DNA of 64,000 bases from Eleusine coracana subsp. coracana (lineage: Eukaryota; Streptophyta; Magnoliopsida; Poales; Poaceae): positions 9,860,108-9,924,107 of the forward strand of contig CM064434.1 of assembly GCA_032690845.1 (NCBI GenBank), given 5' to 3'. A program made the position numbers and the translations under genes. The notes under the pieces are model-generated. The model was not told the DNA's origin, did no database searches, and saw only the letters and a program-made list of their open reading frames with translations. Each line of letters starts with the position of its first letter. The stretch's first letter is position 1. Shown here piece after piece: positions 1-13,250 of this stretch.

Positions 1-34
1 TTCAACTCTTCGAATTGGTTCCTTCTGCAAATGG

Positions 35-245
35 TTAACCGCTCTAACCGGCCGGTTAACCGGTGTAACCGGCCGGTTAATCGGCTAGAGACCGTGCCGG
101 CCGGTTAATCGGCTAGAGACCGTGCACAGCCGAAATCAATTTTTACCCGGCTAACCGGTCGGTTACACAGGTTAACCGGTTAACCGCTGAACTGGACCCG
201 GCCGGTTATACCGGCCCGGTCGGTTATGTTAACCTTGGTCGGGGC
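35..245. repeat. GGTTAACCGGCC-type palindromic repeat cluster
   Basis: About 200 bp built from variants of the self-complementary words GGTTAACC, CCGGCCGG and CGGTTAACCG, repeated on both strands, including one nearly exact short direct repeat (CGGCTAGAGACCGTGC at about 82 and 112). No coding potential. It lies beside the subterminal repeats of the CACTA element that follows, so it may be that element's left subterminal region or a separate insertion at the window edge. No left CACTA terminus is visible. Confidence 0.6.
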
Positions 246-254
246 AGAGTAAAG

Positions 255-3200
255 GAATATGGGCATCAACAGCGGTTGAGGAAAAGAACCGCTGCTGATA
301 TTTGGACATCAGCAGCGGTTTGATCCAGAAATGTTGTTGATAAACATTTTCAGCAGTGGACATATATATTTTTGACTTTTTTTCTACCTCGTCAATTTCA
401 TTTATTACACTAGAATTATTGTAGGTGATGCCGCGCCTAATATATTATTTGTATTTGGTTTATGATATAGTTTTTTTTAATTTGATTATTTTAGATAGAT
501 ATAACTTATTGCATAATTTGGGCTTTAATTTGTACCACAAATTCTAGAATTCTAGCAACCCAAAGAGAGAGAATATGAAAGATTATTGGTGAAAGGACCG
601 AAAAAACAATTATGATTCCTAAAGGACATAAATATAATAAAACATATGTGTTTCAGAGTTATAGAGATGAGAAATACATGAAAAAAAGAAAAATCAGTGT
701 GAATTATACATATAAATCCATGTCACAAATCGACACAAATATTGCTAGTACATAGTTATTACATGAGTAATACTTTCACTTCACAATGATAGCTTTGTCG
801 TGATCATGGCATATGTAGGTAGGTTCGTTAGTGTCATCAATAGGGAGGATGATACCCTCACCAAATGGAGGCAAATCATCAAATTGATCGTAGGCTTCCT
901 CATCGACAACATCCTCAACACCAACAATTGTTCTTTTTCCTTGAAGAACGACATGTTGCTCCTCCTTATTAGCTGGGTCTGGATTCTTTATGTAAAAGAC
1001 TTATGTAACATCTTTGGTAAGAACAAATGGTTGTTCTCTATAACCAACAAATTTAAATTTGACGATAGTCATACCATACTTGTCAATCTTTACTCTATTA
1101 GGGAGTGTGACCCATTGGCAATGAAACAAGGGGACGTTTAAATTTTCTCCATACTCAAGCTCCCAAATATCCTCTATGAACCCATAGTAGGTCTCCTTGT
1201 TGCCATCACAATCATACGCATCAATACAAACACCGCTGTTTTGATTCACGCTCTTGTTGTCTTATGCCCTTGTATAAAATGTAAAGCCGTTAATGCCATA
1301 TGATTTATATAAATGAATTGTTGTTGATGGATCATTTGCTAATAACTCCAACAATATGTCATCAGGTATCTTGTCAACGGTTGATTCATCTTGAGCCTTA
1401 TCCATCATTTGTATACGTAGCCAAGTGCCGAAATTCTCTCGGTGTTCCTTTGCAATGTACTCTTCATGACTTCTTTGGATTCATGGATCGTAACATTTGG
1501 ACATGCATTTTGATATATGGGACCACCACAAGGGATTGTTGCAGAACAGTGAAATGTTCTTGGGTGTTTGAAACATAATCATTGACTTTGAAGGTAGTAT
1601 GACCTCGGATCCCTTTCCCACTTAGACGTCCTTCATGGCGTGAAACAGGCTTACCAATTGCATTTAGATCCATATAATCAATAGTGAACTCAACAACTTC
1701 CTCTGTTGTACAACCTTGGGCCATGCAACCTTCCAGACGACTTCAATTACGAACATACTTTTTCAGAACTGTCCTGAACCTTTCAAATGGATACATCTGA
1801 TAGAGAAACACAGGACCAAGGTACTTCATCTCGTGCACAATATGAACGAGAAAGTGAGGCATTATATCAAAAAAACAAGGGAGGGAAAATTGTCTCAAGG
1901 TTGCACATGGTGTGTATCAAATATTCATGAAGTTGTGTTAGTTTCTTTGGATCCACAACCTTTTGTGAAATTGCATTAAAAAATGAACATAGCTTTATGA
2001 TTGTGTCTCGAACCTTGTCCGGAAGAATTCCTCTAATTGCAACTGGAAGCAACTGTACCATCAACATGTGACAATCGTGTGACTTCTTAAACGCACTTTT
2101 AGAGTTTTCATGTTCACAAATCCAGATACATTGGTAGAGTAACCACTCGGAACATTAATTACATGCAAGCACTTGCACATGTTGATCTTTTCTTGTTTAC
2201 TTAGGGTCTAGCTAGCTATTGCAAGTTTTTTTGTTCCATTTTCAAGGACTTTGTGGTGAAGGTCCTTTCTTAGCTTCAAATCCTCTATGTCCATTCATGC
2301 TTTGAGTGTATCTTTGGTTTTGCCAGGTATAGCTGTCATGGTACCAACCGTGCTCTCGCACACATTCTTCTCGACATGCATGAGATCAATTGCATGACGC
2401 ACCATCAACTCTTTCCAATATGGTAGATCCTAAAATATTGATCTCTTTTTGAACAAACTATTAGTTCACTCTATACTTCCCTTCCCCTTTCCAAGAATAA
2501 CTTTAAGATTCTTTACCATCTTATATATTCGTTCAAGGTATGAATCTTTGGTGCATGATGAGTATCGGTTGTCCCATCAAAATCTTTCTTATTTCTTTGG
2601 TACAAATGATCTAGTCGTAGAAATCTACGATGGTTTATGTACACTACTTTCTTACAATGCTTAAGCCAAGTGCCACAAGTTTCCTCCATGCACCACACAC
2701 GTCCATTGTATCCTTTGAATAGCTGTCCTGAAATACTACCAAGCATAGGACCATATTGAATCATTACGAGCACCATCGCTCATAGATTGAAATGCTTACG
2801 CTCATATTGATGCCACACTCTTACGCCCTCTTTTTCCATAGTACAAGGAGTTTGTCAAATTAGTGGTCGCAAATATACATCAATATCATTACCGACTTGG
2901 ACTGGTCCACTGATCAACAATGGCATCATTATGAACATGCGCTTCATACAAAGCCATGATGGAAGGTTGTAGATACATAAAGTAATTGGCCAAGTGCTGT
3001 GCGTGTGGCCTGTTTCTCCAAAGGGATTCATCCCATTTGTACTTAACCCAAATCGTATATTCCTGATTTCCTTTTTAAAGTCCTTATGTTTCCTATCAAA
3101 TTCTCTCCATTGAATTCCATCAGCAGGATGACGAAGCATTCCATCTTTCATGCGCCCAACCACGTGCCACCGCATTAGCTTAGCATTCGCTTTGTTAGTG

Positions 3201-4982
3201 AACAATCACTTCAAACAAGGGATTATTGGGAAATACCAAGCCACCTTTGTAGGTATTCCTCTATTTTTGATATCCTCTTTATCATTTTCATTCATATCTA
3301 CGACATTTCACTTGTATCATGATGATCCACAGATACGACATTTCTCAAGCATTTCATCATCACCACGAAATAGCATGCAGTCATTTCAACATGCTTGTAT
3401 TTTCTGCACCTCTAATCCTAATGGACAAACAACTTTCTTAACTTGGTACGTGTTTTGAGGTAACTCGTTTTCCTTCGAAAGCAAATATTTTAGAAACTGT
3501 AACAATTCAGTGAAACTTTTAACTGACCAATTATTGATAGCCTTCATTTATAGCAATGTAAGTACCACATGCAACTTGTTGTGTTCTTTCTTACAACCTG
3601 AAAATAGTGGTGTCTCGTAGTTCTTCGTTATGTTTGAGAGATTTTCACAATTGAAGTCACCCTCTACATTGTGCAACATCTCATCTAAGTCATCCACATT
3701 GTTATCAATTTGTACATCATTGTCTTGTTCTATTGTGACCTTTTTAGCCTGACCTTCTTCAGCTACTGGATATCCCTCATCCACAACCTCCTTATGCTCC
3801 CCGTGCATAGTCTAACATGTATATCCACTCATGAAGCCTCTACTAATCAAGTGCTCACGAATTTCCTCTATATCTAAGGTCGTCTTCTCATTACGACAAT
3901 CGTAACATGGGCAACATATTTAGTTAATGCTGGATGGGTCTTTTAGTTTATTATATATTGCAGCGGCCTCCAAAAGATATTCCAATCCATCAAAAAAACA
4001 TTGGCATAGAAGGCTTCCGGCCTACATCCATGTTCGATCCATCTATCAAATTATTATTGTCATCAAAAACAACATATGAAATGATAATGCACTAATACTT
4101 TATACTATACTCAAGTATTTTTTACAATTATATTGCATCTTGATTGCTCCATATTTGAGTCCCAAGCTTGTCCAGAGACTTGAGCACCACCGTCTGAGGA
4201 TCCACCACGTGAATATTGCCGTCGCCTCTTTGTACCAGCAGGAGGGCGAGTCATGAGAGACCTTAATATAATGTGATAATAACATAGCATCAATATATGA
4301 CTAATAATATCTTATTTCAACCATTTTATAAAATCAATGTCTCTATAATACCATGGTCACAACCTTGCATCATGCTATTTCAGCTTATTTCAAACAATTT
4401 ATAAATACTTAATAAAAATGAAATTAACTTAACATTGTATTTTAATTAATTATTTTTCTTTAAATCATTTAGCAATAAATCTAGTTGTCTCTATAATACT
4501 ATGAATCTATTTAAGTTTGACTCTACCTCAAACATAATTCAAGCATAATCTAATTGCAAAACTAGAAAGAAATATTTCCTACTCTCTCTTCCAAGAGCCA
4601 TTAAACATGGAATTTAGAATGAGCAAAAAATAAGATAATCCAACTAACCTTCGAGAGCCCAAGATGGTAGAATCCTACAGTTGTTTAACACTCCCAACTA
4701 TAGCAATGGATACAAATGGCATCCGTCGGTCTTTGAAAGAAGAGTGTCTAGCACAAATGGCGGAAGAAATGAAGTTCCTAAGGTCGTTGGAATGAAGAGG
4801 AGGGCTTATATAGGCCATCAGTAGTGGTTCACTTATATAGGCTATTATCAGCAGAGGTTCGCTAGAGCAGCAATTATTGGTCGGGCCAATACTTTTTGAA
4901 CCGCTGCTAATAATCTTTTAGTAGTGGTTCTAGAGCAACTGCTGCTGATAAGGCATTGTTTATGACTATTTCTGTAGTAGTG
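255..4982 (-). mobile_element. CACTA (En/Spm) transposon, right end present, left end not seen
   Basis: The right terminus at 4969-4982 reads, on the minus strand, CACTACTACAGAAA, a classical CACTA terminal inverted repeat. Subterminal words related to AGCAGCGGTT / CCGCTGCTGATA occur near both sides (about 268-350 and 4815-4950), as expected for En/Spm elements. The body holds a decayed TNP2-type transposase in the same minus orientation. Bases TTA at 4983-4985 would be the right target duplication. The left terminus is either outside the window or lost in the palindromic cluster at 35-245. Confidence 0.85.
1001..3808 (-). pseudogene. TNP2-type CACTA transposase, decayed
   Basis: Read on the minus strand, consecutive frames rebuild a plant TNP2 transposase. 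N-terminal part at 3548-3808 (acidic, then SGCKKEHNKLHVVLTLL). Middle at 3200-3480 (NELPQNTYQVKKVVCPLGLE and a CRICG motif). Transposase_21 core at 2855-3205 (STWPITLCIYNLPSWLCMKR, then LISGPVQVGNDIDVYL). Continuation at 2513-2776 (HRRFL and KDFDGT). The DLMHVEKNVCES segment near 2370, DUF4218 at about 1867-2067 (LLPVAIRGILPDKVRDTI), a linker at 1464-1724, and DUF4216 at 1001-1249 (PLFHCQWV). Several stops and frame changes separate the pieces, so no full protein can be made. It would bind and cut the ends of its own CACTA family. Confidence 0.88.
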
Positions 4983-4985
4983 TTA

Positions 4986-5197
4986 GGCCTGTTCGTTTCC
5001 ATGGCTAAAGGGTTAAAACTAAATTTTGGCCCAAGTTTTTGCTGTAGTGAAACCAACGAAAAAACTAAAAGTAGAGCTAAACGATTAACTCTAGAGAAGA
5101 AAAAATACTAAAATGAGGACAATACTTTAGCCCCTCAAGTGATGCTAAAGTTTACCTCAAATTTTAGCTTTGGATCCTCATAAAAATAAACACCCCC
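4986..5197. mobile_element. Tourist-like (PIF/Harbinger) MITE
   Basis: A 212-bp AT-rich, non-coding element. Its ends form an imperfect inverted repeat (GGCCTGTTCGTTT at the left, GGGGGTGTTTATTT as the complement of the right) and it is flanked by TTA on both sides (4983-4985 and 5198-5200), the usual PIF/Harbinger target duplication. The left TTA is also the base triplet next to the CACTA terminus. Confidence 0.65.
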
Positions 5198-5334
5198 TTA
5201 ATTGGATAGTCATAACATTGACATTATTTGTTGCTCATTAGCTAGAGTATGTCTTGTAATACAACATACAGTGTTTCTGGCAATAATTTGTCTCTTGACA
5301 CAAAAAATAGAGATTTTGACACGAATAGTTGGTC

Positions 5335-5902
5335 TTTAGCCCAATTCCACAAAAACAGATAAGAAGGCAAGACTGAATAAGGCCAAATGTGTGACTCGTC
5401 CATAAGCTCTTATCGAGCAAGTAGTGTCAATATCGTTTATCTGTCACTTGTCAGCACTGCCGCTTTACATGCCGTCATCAGTTTGAGAATTACCATCATC
5501 CTGCTGCCTTTAACGTGCTAGCATGCATCTGGAATCCTGAACGTTCGTACTAAATTTCTGTAATTGTTAATCCATCTTCGTGTCCAATCGCAATCCTGCA
5601 GCAGTCAATATATAAACTTCAGCACCTACATTTGGCATGGGTGACAGAAATACAGCGAAAATATGGGCCCCAGCAATAACGATTACGAGTAGGATTCCAC
5701 AATATACGCATAGCAAACTGATAGTTTACATAATTGATTGCTATGTGATTATTCATGTAAACAACAATTAATTGTAGTAAAAAAAAATGACGTCAAATTA
5801 GTACGAAACATACACTGCAACAAAAAGGAAGTATAGTGGTGTGGTTAAAAAAACTCGTAGTGACGATTTTATTATAAACTGCTGCAACGAATGGGAATAG
5901 TT
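5335..5902. repeat. 568-bp tandem duplication, copy 1
   Basis: First copy of a unit that starts TTTAGCCCAATTCCAC and ends in CGAATGGGAATAGT. It is nearly identical to the sequence that follows directly (5903-6479). Short minus-strand reading frames occur in both copies (LDKSLWTSHTFGLIQSC) but resemble nothing I recognise. The stretch 5201-5334 before it shows nothing identifiable. Confidence 0.9.
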
Positions 5903-6479
5903 TTTAGCCCAATTCCACAAAAAACAGATAAGAAGGCAAGACTGAATAAGGCCAAATGTGTGACTCGTCCATAAGCTCTTATCGAGCAAGTAGTGTCAAT
6001 ATCGTTTATCTGTCACTTGTCAGCACTGCCGCTTTACATGCCGTCATCAGTTTGAGAATTACCATCATCCTGCTGCCTTTAACGTGCTAGCATGCATCTG
6101 GAATCCTGAACGTTCGTACTAAATTTCTGTAATTGTTAATCCATCTTCGTGTCCAATCGCAATCCTGCAGCAGTCAATATATAAACTTCAGCACCTACAT
6201 TTGGCATGGGTGACAGAAATACAGCAACTTGAAAATATGGGCCCCAGCAATAACGATTACGAGTAGGATTCCACAATATACGCATAGCAAACTGATAGTT
6301 TACATAATTGATTGCTATGTGATTATTCATGTAAACAACAATTAATTGTAGTAAAAAAATGACGTCAAATTAGTACGAAACAAACACTGCAACAAAAAGG
6401 AAGTATAGTGGTGTGGTTAAAAAAACTCGTAGTGACGATTTTATTATGAACTGCTGCAACGAATGGGAATAGTTTTTAG
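5903..6479. repeat. 568-bp tandem duplication, copy 2
   Basis: Second copy of the unit at 5335-5902. It differs by a few single-base changes, an extra A near the start, and a 5-bp insertion (AACTT, near 6226), so the duplication is recent. The end of each copy contains CACTGCAACAAAAAGGAAG, which looks like a degenerate CACTA terminus. Confidence 0.9.
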
Positions 6480-7269
6480 AGACGGACAAAGGAGTCAATC
6501 ACCACTAAAATTTTATTTGTTAAGGTGGTGCATAACGTGAACCGTCACTAAAAATAGATTCAACTTTTAGCGAGGAGAAAAATGTGAGATATCCCTAAAA
6601 ATAGTTTTTTATTGCCGGACAATAACTTGAATTATACCTAGAAATTGCACGACATGTCCTTGATCTGTGGCTTCCTTAGTCAACCAATCAGAAAGTTGCA
6701 CATGGACTGTGTGTTTTCTCCCTCTTTAATCTCCTTTCCAGGCACGTCTCTCTCTCTCAGCATCGATGGGGGCCATGGAGGCCCGCGTGGGTGGCGACGA
6801 CACGGGTGGCCAGCCTCGCGATGGAGTCCGAGATGGGTGGTGGCTGGCTGGCCAAGCATGTCAGAGCAGAGCCAGGCGTCGGTCCAGCTACAACATGGGC
6901 GGCCATGGCGCTCCCCTCGTCTCTTGTTCCATCCAGGTGACCCCCTCCCCGAGGGCGGTGCCTTTTTCCCCGGCGTGGATCCAGTGGGGGCATGGCCAGA
7001 TCCGGCCATGACGGCGGTGGCGCGGGCAGATCTGGTGGACGGTAAGAGGACGGAGGCGTGGTCTTTCTTTTTGGGGTAAATTCATAGTGGTGGGTTACAT
7101 TACTTACAACCATCACTACAGTAGAAGTTTCAGTGGCAGGTTGGTTGACCGATATAAGACCTGTCGTAACACAAGACTACTTTTAGCTACGGAAGGATAA
7201 CAGTGGGTTGGTTGGTCTGATCATAGAGGGCATATTTACCTGCCGTTATAGTGTTCTATTGTGGTAGTG
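6385..7269. mobile_element. Possible non-autonomous CACTA element with GC-rich interior
   Basis: The left edge CACTGCAACAAAAAGG (6385) and the right edge, which as its complement reads CACTACCACAATAGAACA (7252-7269), are CACTA-like. Short subterminal repeats around GGTTGGT and GTGGTGG occur at 7080-7260. The interior at about 6760-7080 is strongly GC-rich, unlike its surroundings, as in captured gene fragments; overlapping ORFs there match nothing I know. No exact 3-bp target duplication is seen (AAA left, ATC right), so the boundaries are uncertain. Confidence 0.4.
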
Positions 7270-7728
7270 ATCTAAAACAATAATTTTAGAATTAATCTTA
7301 GTTACCCTGACGAAGAGCAAGATAGTTTTAGAGTTTTAGTTGCATTTTTCTTACCTATTGGATCCTTTCAAACAAGCTATAGCATTCACTCTTCCGATGT
7401 CGTCACAATCCAGTTTTCGCTCAAGCCTGTATGTTTTTGGAGAAAGCGTTATGAATTGAAACAGTACAAGCAGAAAATATGATGACTGGACAAGATAAAT
7501 CCATTTAGCTGTAATTGAAATTCAACCCATAAATCTTGTCACTTTCGTACAATTGCAACTCTTTGTGTATGATGGGTTTAGAGTTATCCACGGCACAAAG
7601 TGTGACCACTTCTTATGACCAAATTAATTAAATTTTCAATTAGCCAAAGTTGAAGTTGACGATGTGGGGCTGTTAGCTACGCGCTGTGAATTGAAATATG
7701 CAAAAGCTTACACGGCATTAGGTGATGC
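7270..7728. other. No recognisable gene; 3' flank of the WD40 gene
   Basis: AT-rich sequence downstream of the minus-strand stop codon at 7729-7731. It would hold the 3' UTR and polyadenylation region of that gene. I see no clear additional element. Confidence 0.5.
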
Positions 7729-10700
7729 TTACTCAAAGGTAAAGGAGTTCCACATACAAACTGTATGATCCCAGGATCCAGTCAGTAATATTGGGAGAAC
7801 AGGATGACCACATACGATTCCAACCACGCCAACATGTTCTTCAAGAGTTTTTAGACAATTCCGTCTCTGCCAGTCCCATATCTGACTCGTTAACAAAATA
7901 AAATGCACCATTTAAATATTCCTTCTGGAGAACTAAAGCAGGCGAACTCTATCATAACTATGCCTTACCTTGACTAAGCCACATTCGTGACCTGTAATCA
8001 GGTAGAGATCATCGCCACGACTTAAGTAATCAAGATGACGCACTCCGGAGCACTCTAAAATGAATGTGGGATCATCACTGACGGGAGAAACAATGTTCCA
8101 AATCTGACAGAGTTAACAGAGAACCGTGTTAATATCTGGAGTTTGCCTACCAAAAAGATTTAGAGGGAAATCCAGTCTTTTATTAGTATACCTTTACACC
8201 GTTTGGGGTAGCACAGGCAAAGTACTCTGCATGTTTTGGGTTAAATTTGGCTTTGTATGAGACCGTGTCAAATGTCCTGACGCACTCCCAGCCCTTCTCC
8301 CAGTTCCACAGCTTAACCGTTCGGTCATAATAAGCTGCTGATAGCACATAAGGCTCACTTGGATGGATGTCAAGAGAATCGATGAAGTCCGGGTCATGTG
8401 CACGGAATCTTTTGACTTCCTGCATCATTTCGTAATTGTACACTTTTATGTGACCGGTCATGGATCCGGCGACGAACCATTGCTTTCGTGGTATAAATAT
8501 TGCTTCACAAAAACTATGCAAACCCATAAAATCAGAAGTGCTCACTGTCTCCTGCTGACAAATACATCTTAGTAGCTGTGACAGACTCATGACTATGAAA
8601 TTGGAAGCGTAAAGAAATTGGATAATTGTCACATAAGAAATATTAAAGGACCGACATAACAAAACGGGTAGTATAATTTGCTCCTTATTTCACATGCACT
8701 AGTTTAGAAATTCATGAACTAATTATGAAAGATTTCTATTAAGCTCAATGAGAAGAGAAAGATATACTTTGATGTTTGGGCATAAATAGACCTAACTTTA
8801 TCTAATTATTTAATAAAATAGTCCATTTTACTCTCCAAACAATTACTTTATTCCTTTCACCCCTTACCAAATATTGGTTGGTTGACGTATTCCACCGATG
8901 TAGCCTCCATTTAGATTTTTTCTAGGCACACGAGGTTAATTTGAAACTCAATTCTTTTATGCTGAACCTACACTAAAATTGTTATTCATTACCAACTTAA
9001 ATTTTTCATGGATTTGATGGCAGTTATGCCGGAAGTAACTGTACAACAGGTACAACGAGAGTATAACATAGTTTCACATGAATTAGCACAAATAGCTAGA
9101 AGGAATGTACATGCTGCTGTTTGACTTAAACAGGTTCTTGCATGTATCGCAGAGCTTGCTGAGCAAGATTGCAATTCACTTCATTGCTAATAAATAAAGC
9201 TATTGTTTACCCACAAAAAAAACTTAGAATCTTTAGGGAACTAAAATTAATCATGATTTTGTTTACTGGGGTGTGAAACAGACAAAGTTAATTATTCGAA
9301 GGGGTACACATAAATCATTGAGATACACGTATTATGCTTTCGGTAGAAATGAGCTAACAACTATAGTAAGTTAATAACATATTAATAACATATTTAGAAG
9401 TCGTTTTTCAGGACTCATGACTCGTCAGTGACTCCTACCCTGCATCTCTCATTGCTCCGCAATCCTTAGAAAATATCAGTTTTGTTTCTTTTTTTGTTTA
9501 CATTTCATAACCTCAAAAGTAGCACCAGGAGAAGATAATCACTTGCCTTTGTTCGATAATCCCATGTGTGAACGCTTGTGTCCGACATACCAGTCGTAAT
9601 CATCCTATACCATAATAGGAAATTATTGAAAGTATGAAACACCACATTATACATGCAACCTTTATAGTTTTTCAGAGATTATATCTAGGTGCAAGATATA
9701 TCCTCTCTGCAAATGTAAAAGGAAGACAAAATATGTGCACCATGTCTTCGTTGGATGCACGTAGATGCCAGAAGAATGTTTCTCCATGATCTGATCCAGT
9801 AACACAAAAATCAAATTTAGTGCCAAAAAAAACTTTTGAATCAATGGGCTACATTAATTTACGGAATTTGGTATTACACACCGTGCTTGTTGCCTGGATC
9901 AGATCATCATTTTACCAACACCATACCATCATCCGCAATAACAAAAAAAAAAGATATATGAGGGACAGAAATCAGAAAAAATGTGCATCAAAAAGTAAAG
10001 TATAAACTCTAAGAATTAAACAATAATTAGATCAAAGAATACCAACTGTTTGTAATTGACCTGATTCTATGAGTTATATAATCTTAAAAAATTATTAATT
10101 TTAGTGTTAACAATTTAGTTTTAGTTGAGTCTCAACAGTACCTTATTATTTTATAAAATGTTTTTTGAAACTATTATTTGTAGTGTTAACAAAATGTGGT
10201 TTTGTCCATAACAAATCAAAAAAATTAAAATTAGCTCGTACACACTATGATTCTAGAAAAAAAATGTCTGTTAAAATATAATTATTTAACTATTATTTTG
10301 TACTTTTTATCTCAAAATTTGAAATATGTTAGAGTTTGAAATTTTGCACAAATATAAGTTATTGCGTTATCTATAAACATTATAAAATGGAGCTAGATTT
10401 TAATTATTCTTTCATTGGCTTGCTCGATAAATTATATAATAAACAATGAGCAAGCAATATGAATAGTCTAAAACAATTCTAGCTCTATTTTTTAGTGATA
10501 GAAAATGCAATGCAACAATGTATATTTGTGCCAAGTTTTAAATCTAACATCTTTTATATATTGAGACCAAAAAGTTGAAAATAATAGTTAAATGGTCTTA
10601 GGTTATTAAAGACAGATGTTTCTAGAATCGTACTGTGTTCTAGCTAAATTCGATTTTGTTGATGTATGCAGAACAAAATCATGTTTTATTTGTGTGTTTC

Positions 10701-11253
10701 AGACAATATTCCTTTATTTCACTTAGAAACTATTAGATACTAATGTGGCCTTACTATAATTTTTCTGGTGAGATTTACGGAAAAGATTCATCCATACATA
10801 GTTTATGATGCACGATACAGACTTTACCTCTTTATTATCACTCCATATTAGGTATATGCTTTGTCAAATATATGGCTCATCTTACAACCTTTTAAAGTCA
10901 CGAAAATTAATAGAGCACGTCTTGGCACTAGACATATTTCTATGGATTATAAAACTTCAGGATTGCTTGATAGGATAATCTGTTGTTGAATTTGGAGTCG
11001 AACACTGAAACGGTTGTGGCCTTCTTGCGGCAGACACATCGTAACACGAAGGGTATACTTGGACCGGGGAAGCACGACACCGTACAGGTGCCCATGGAAG
11101 TATTTCTTCCTTTTATTTACCAGGATCCTAAAGGCCACTGTATCATCTGTGTTGTTGGTGAGTTGGAGGGGGCAGAAGGTCTCTTCTTGATCTTGACTGA
11201 AGTAGAAGCATAGCTCGAATGGCTGGGCACTGAGCAGCGTCTTTTTCTCGCAC
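7729..11253 (-). CDS. MSP (VAP-like) domain plus coatomer beta-prime-type WD40 protein, 5' end missing
   Basis: Exons on the minus strand, in order: 10956-11253, 9741-9790, 9547-9604, 8192-8551, 7969-8103, 7729-7881 (stop TAA at 7729-7731). Exon 10956-11253 codes for a major-sperm-protein fold (LQLTNNTDDTVAFRILVN, then YGVVLPRSKYTLRVTM), the domain by which VAP proteins bind FFAT motifs at ER contact sites. The others give six WD40 repeats closest to the N-terminal propeller of beta-prime-COP, which in COPI coats reads dilysine retrieval signals: SSGIYVHPTKTW, PRKQWFVAGSMTGHIKVYNY, HPSEPYVLSAAYYDRTVKLW, FNPKHAEYFACATPNGVKV, LITGHECGLVKIWDW, PILLTGSWDHTVCMW. The frame runs through all joins; about 350 residues are visible. 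The intron between 9547 and 8551 uses a GC donor (AAG then GCAAGT). The protein ends before a seventh blade and lacks the rest of beta-prime-COP. The first coding exon, upstream of 11253, was not found. WD40 identity is strong; that MSP and WD40 form one gene is inferred from frame and order. Confidence 0.72.
10185..10690. repeat. Long inverted repeat (foldback MITE) in the first visible intron
   Basis: Arms of about 240 bp (10185-10426 and 10446-10690) are reverse complements with scattered mismatches, around a short loop between TTGGCTTGCTCG and ATGAGCAAGC. Matching landmarks include GATTCTAGAAA, TTTAACTATTATTTT, GCACAAATATA and GAGCTAGA. It is very AT-rich and non-coding. It lies in the intron between the MSP exon and the first WD40 exon, so a transcript of the gene would contain a long hairpin. 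Confidence 0.8.
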
Positions 11254-13250
11254 CTACAAATCTGCAGTTAACATAATAAATGCAGCCAGTTAACTCAGTG
11301 TACAAATATTTTCCGTTAGTATTAACAACTGCAACAATTATAATCTGGACGACTCAATTTATATTTTTTAATTGGCAGATAGTAACTGTTCGATGGTCGT
11401 CGAGCAAGAACAATAACCAAGATATACAAATTAAAGTACAGGTTAATCATGCTTCAAGAAAGAATAGCTAAAGCCTTTGGTTCGTTCAGAAATATAGAAC
11501 ATTTTAGTTCACTTGACCTATCAAACTTCCTCATGGTAATTAATAATAATACTATGCATGCGACCCATGACATTTTCGTTCAGTTAACCAAGGCTCGTGC
11601 CGTGGTCCCTGTCCTATACCTGGTCTTACGTATAGCAGCACCCTTTAATCAAATGTGCAGACATATTTTAAAACTGATTTTCACCTATCAACAACAACTA
11701 AGTTTTTAATTCCAAACAAGTTCAGGTAGGCTAGAGATGAAACCTTAAGAAACCAAACACAAGAGCAAAACGAACAAACACAAGAAAGAAGGCAAAGAGG
11801 AAGAGATGGAAAAAGAGTTATAAAATCAAAACAAAAAGGAGAAAAGAGAGGAAATAAGACTGGATAGAAAAACGAAGAGAAGATGTGTAAAAGGATGACA
11901 AAAACTAAATAAAAGGAACATGGAAAACAACAACAAAAATCAAGGTTCTGGTATGTGGATTACTAACTTCCACGCACTAAAATCCATTGCCAGCTCCTTG
12001 ACGTCATTCCAATCATTCAAGTCTCGCTTCACAGAATTCTTTGATGTCAAGTTCAGCCTACCTCTCCCTCTCTTCACAACCTTCCATTGGTAATCTTATA
12101 GTACTATATCATGCAGCCTCAAAATGAAGATGAATTCCTGGCCTGCTAATTGGTGGCATCACATATGAACACACTTTTCAATGACAAATACAGTCTTTCT
12201 TCAAATTATTTACCCTACTTCAACCAACAAATAACTCTGCTTCTTGGTATTTTTGTGTTTCCTTGTTGATATTATTCTGTCGCATGAAGGACGGAGGCAT
12301 ATAGAGAAGGCATGAGAGAAGAGCTGGACTTCACCATGCCCATGAAGGTCAAGTAACGTGCCAATTGATAGAAGCATTCCACCAAACAGTAGAGTTGCAA
12401 TAGGAGCTGCATTTTGTCATCACTCTTACCCATGCAGCTCCATGCCCCTTCCACATGTCCACTTTTGAATGCTATCGATGACAAACGTGGACCATGGCCT
12501 TAGCTTGTGAGATCTATGGGTCTTGTCTCCAAGTCTAACTTCACTGGTGAGATCCAGGGGCAGAGCCATAGACGGGGCTGGGGCAAATGTTCAGGTGGTA
12601 TAGGTAAAAGCCGAGACAAAATCTTGGTAATTAGCACAAGTTTTGACTAAATATTTCATCTAGCAAGTGGCCAGCCCTCTATTATGCTTGATCTTGGCTC
12701 CTCCCCTGGCACGATCAGGTCCCACACGGAAGAGTTCCACCATCCTATCCTACATGAGGTGACGATGTGTCGACGCCTCCTCTGTTACCTATCCAAAAGT
12801 CTATGCCTTCTAGCAAAGTCCTACTTTCAAGAAAGCAACAAAACCTCAACGACAAAGCATATGTGTTCTCTTACTCTATGACAACTATGGCAAGCCAAGA
12901 ACACCTTACTACATACATCCGACAGCGTAGAAGCCGATCTCAAGTCCACCTGCATTCTTTTCTAAGCAATATCCCAACACCTGATAATTCAATGCACCAG
13001 TTTCCCCAATGTGCGTCGACATTCAATACCTGTGAAGCAACAGTAGCCCATTCACCCGGCCGCCTTGGGTTCCCTAGGTCGAGGCCCCAACAGTATTGTT
13101 CTGTTTTCAAAAGATACTCCTTTTGGGGCAAGTCCTCCAACATGTCCCAGTCCCGGTGCAATTGTATTTAGTGCTCTCTTAGAGAGCAGATATAACAGGA
13201 GTACTTTAATATAATGTTTTCCTTATATAAAAAAATCACTAGGAGTTAGG
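11254..13250. other. No recognisable gene; upstream region of the MSP-WD40 gene
   Basis: About 2 kb with no open frame I can match to a protein. It should contain the missing first exon and promoter of the minus-strand MSP-WD40 gene. An A-rich stretch at 11740-11950 and a short moderately GC-rich segment at 13050-13160 stand out, without clear element ends. Short ORFs here look random. Confidence 0.4.
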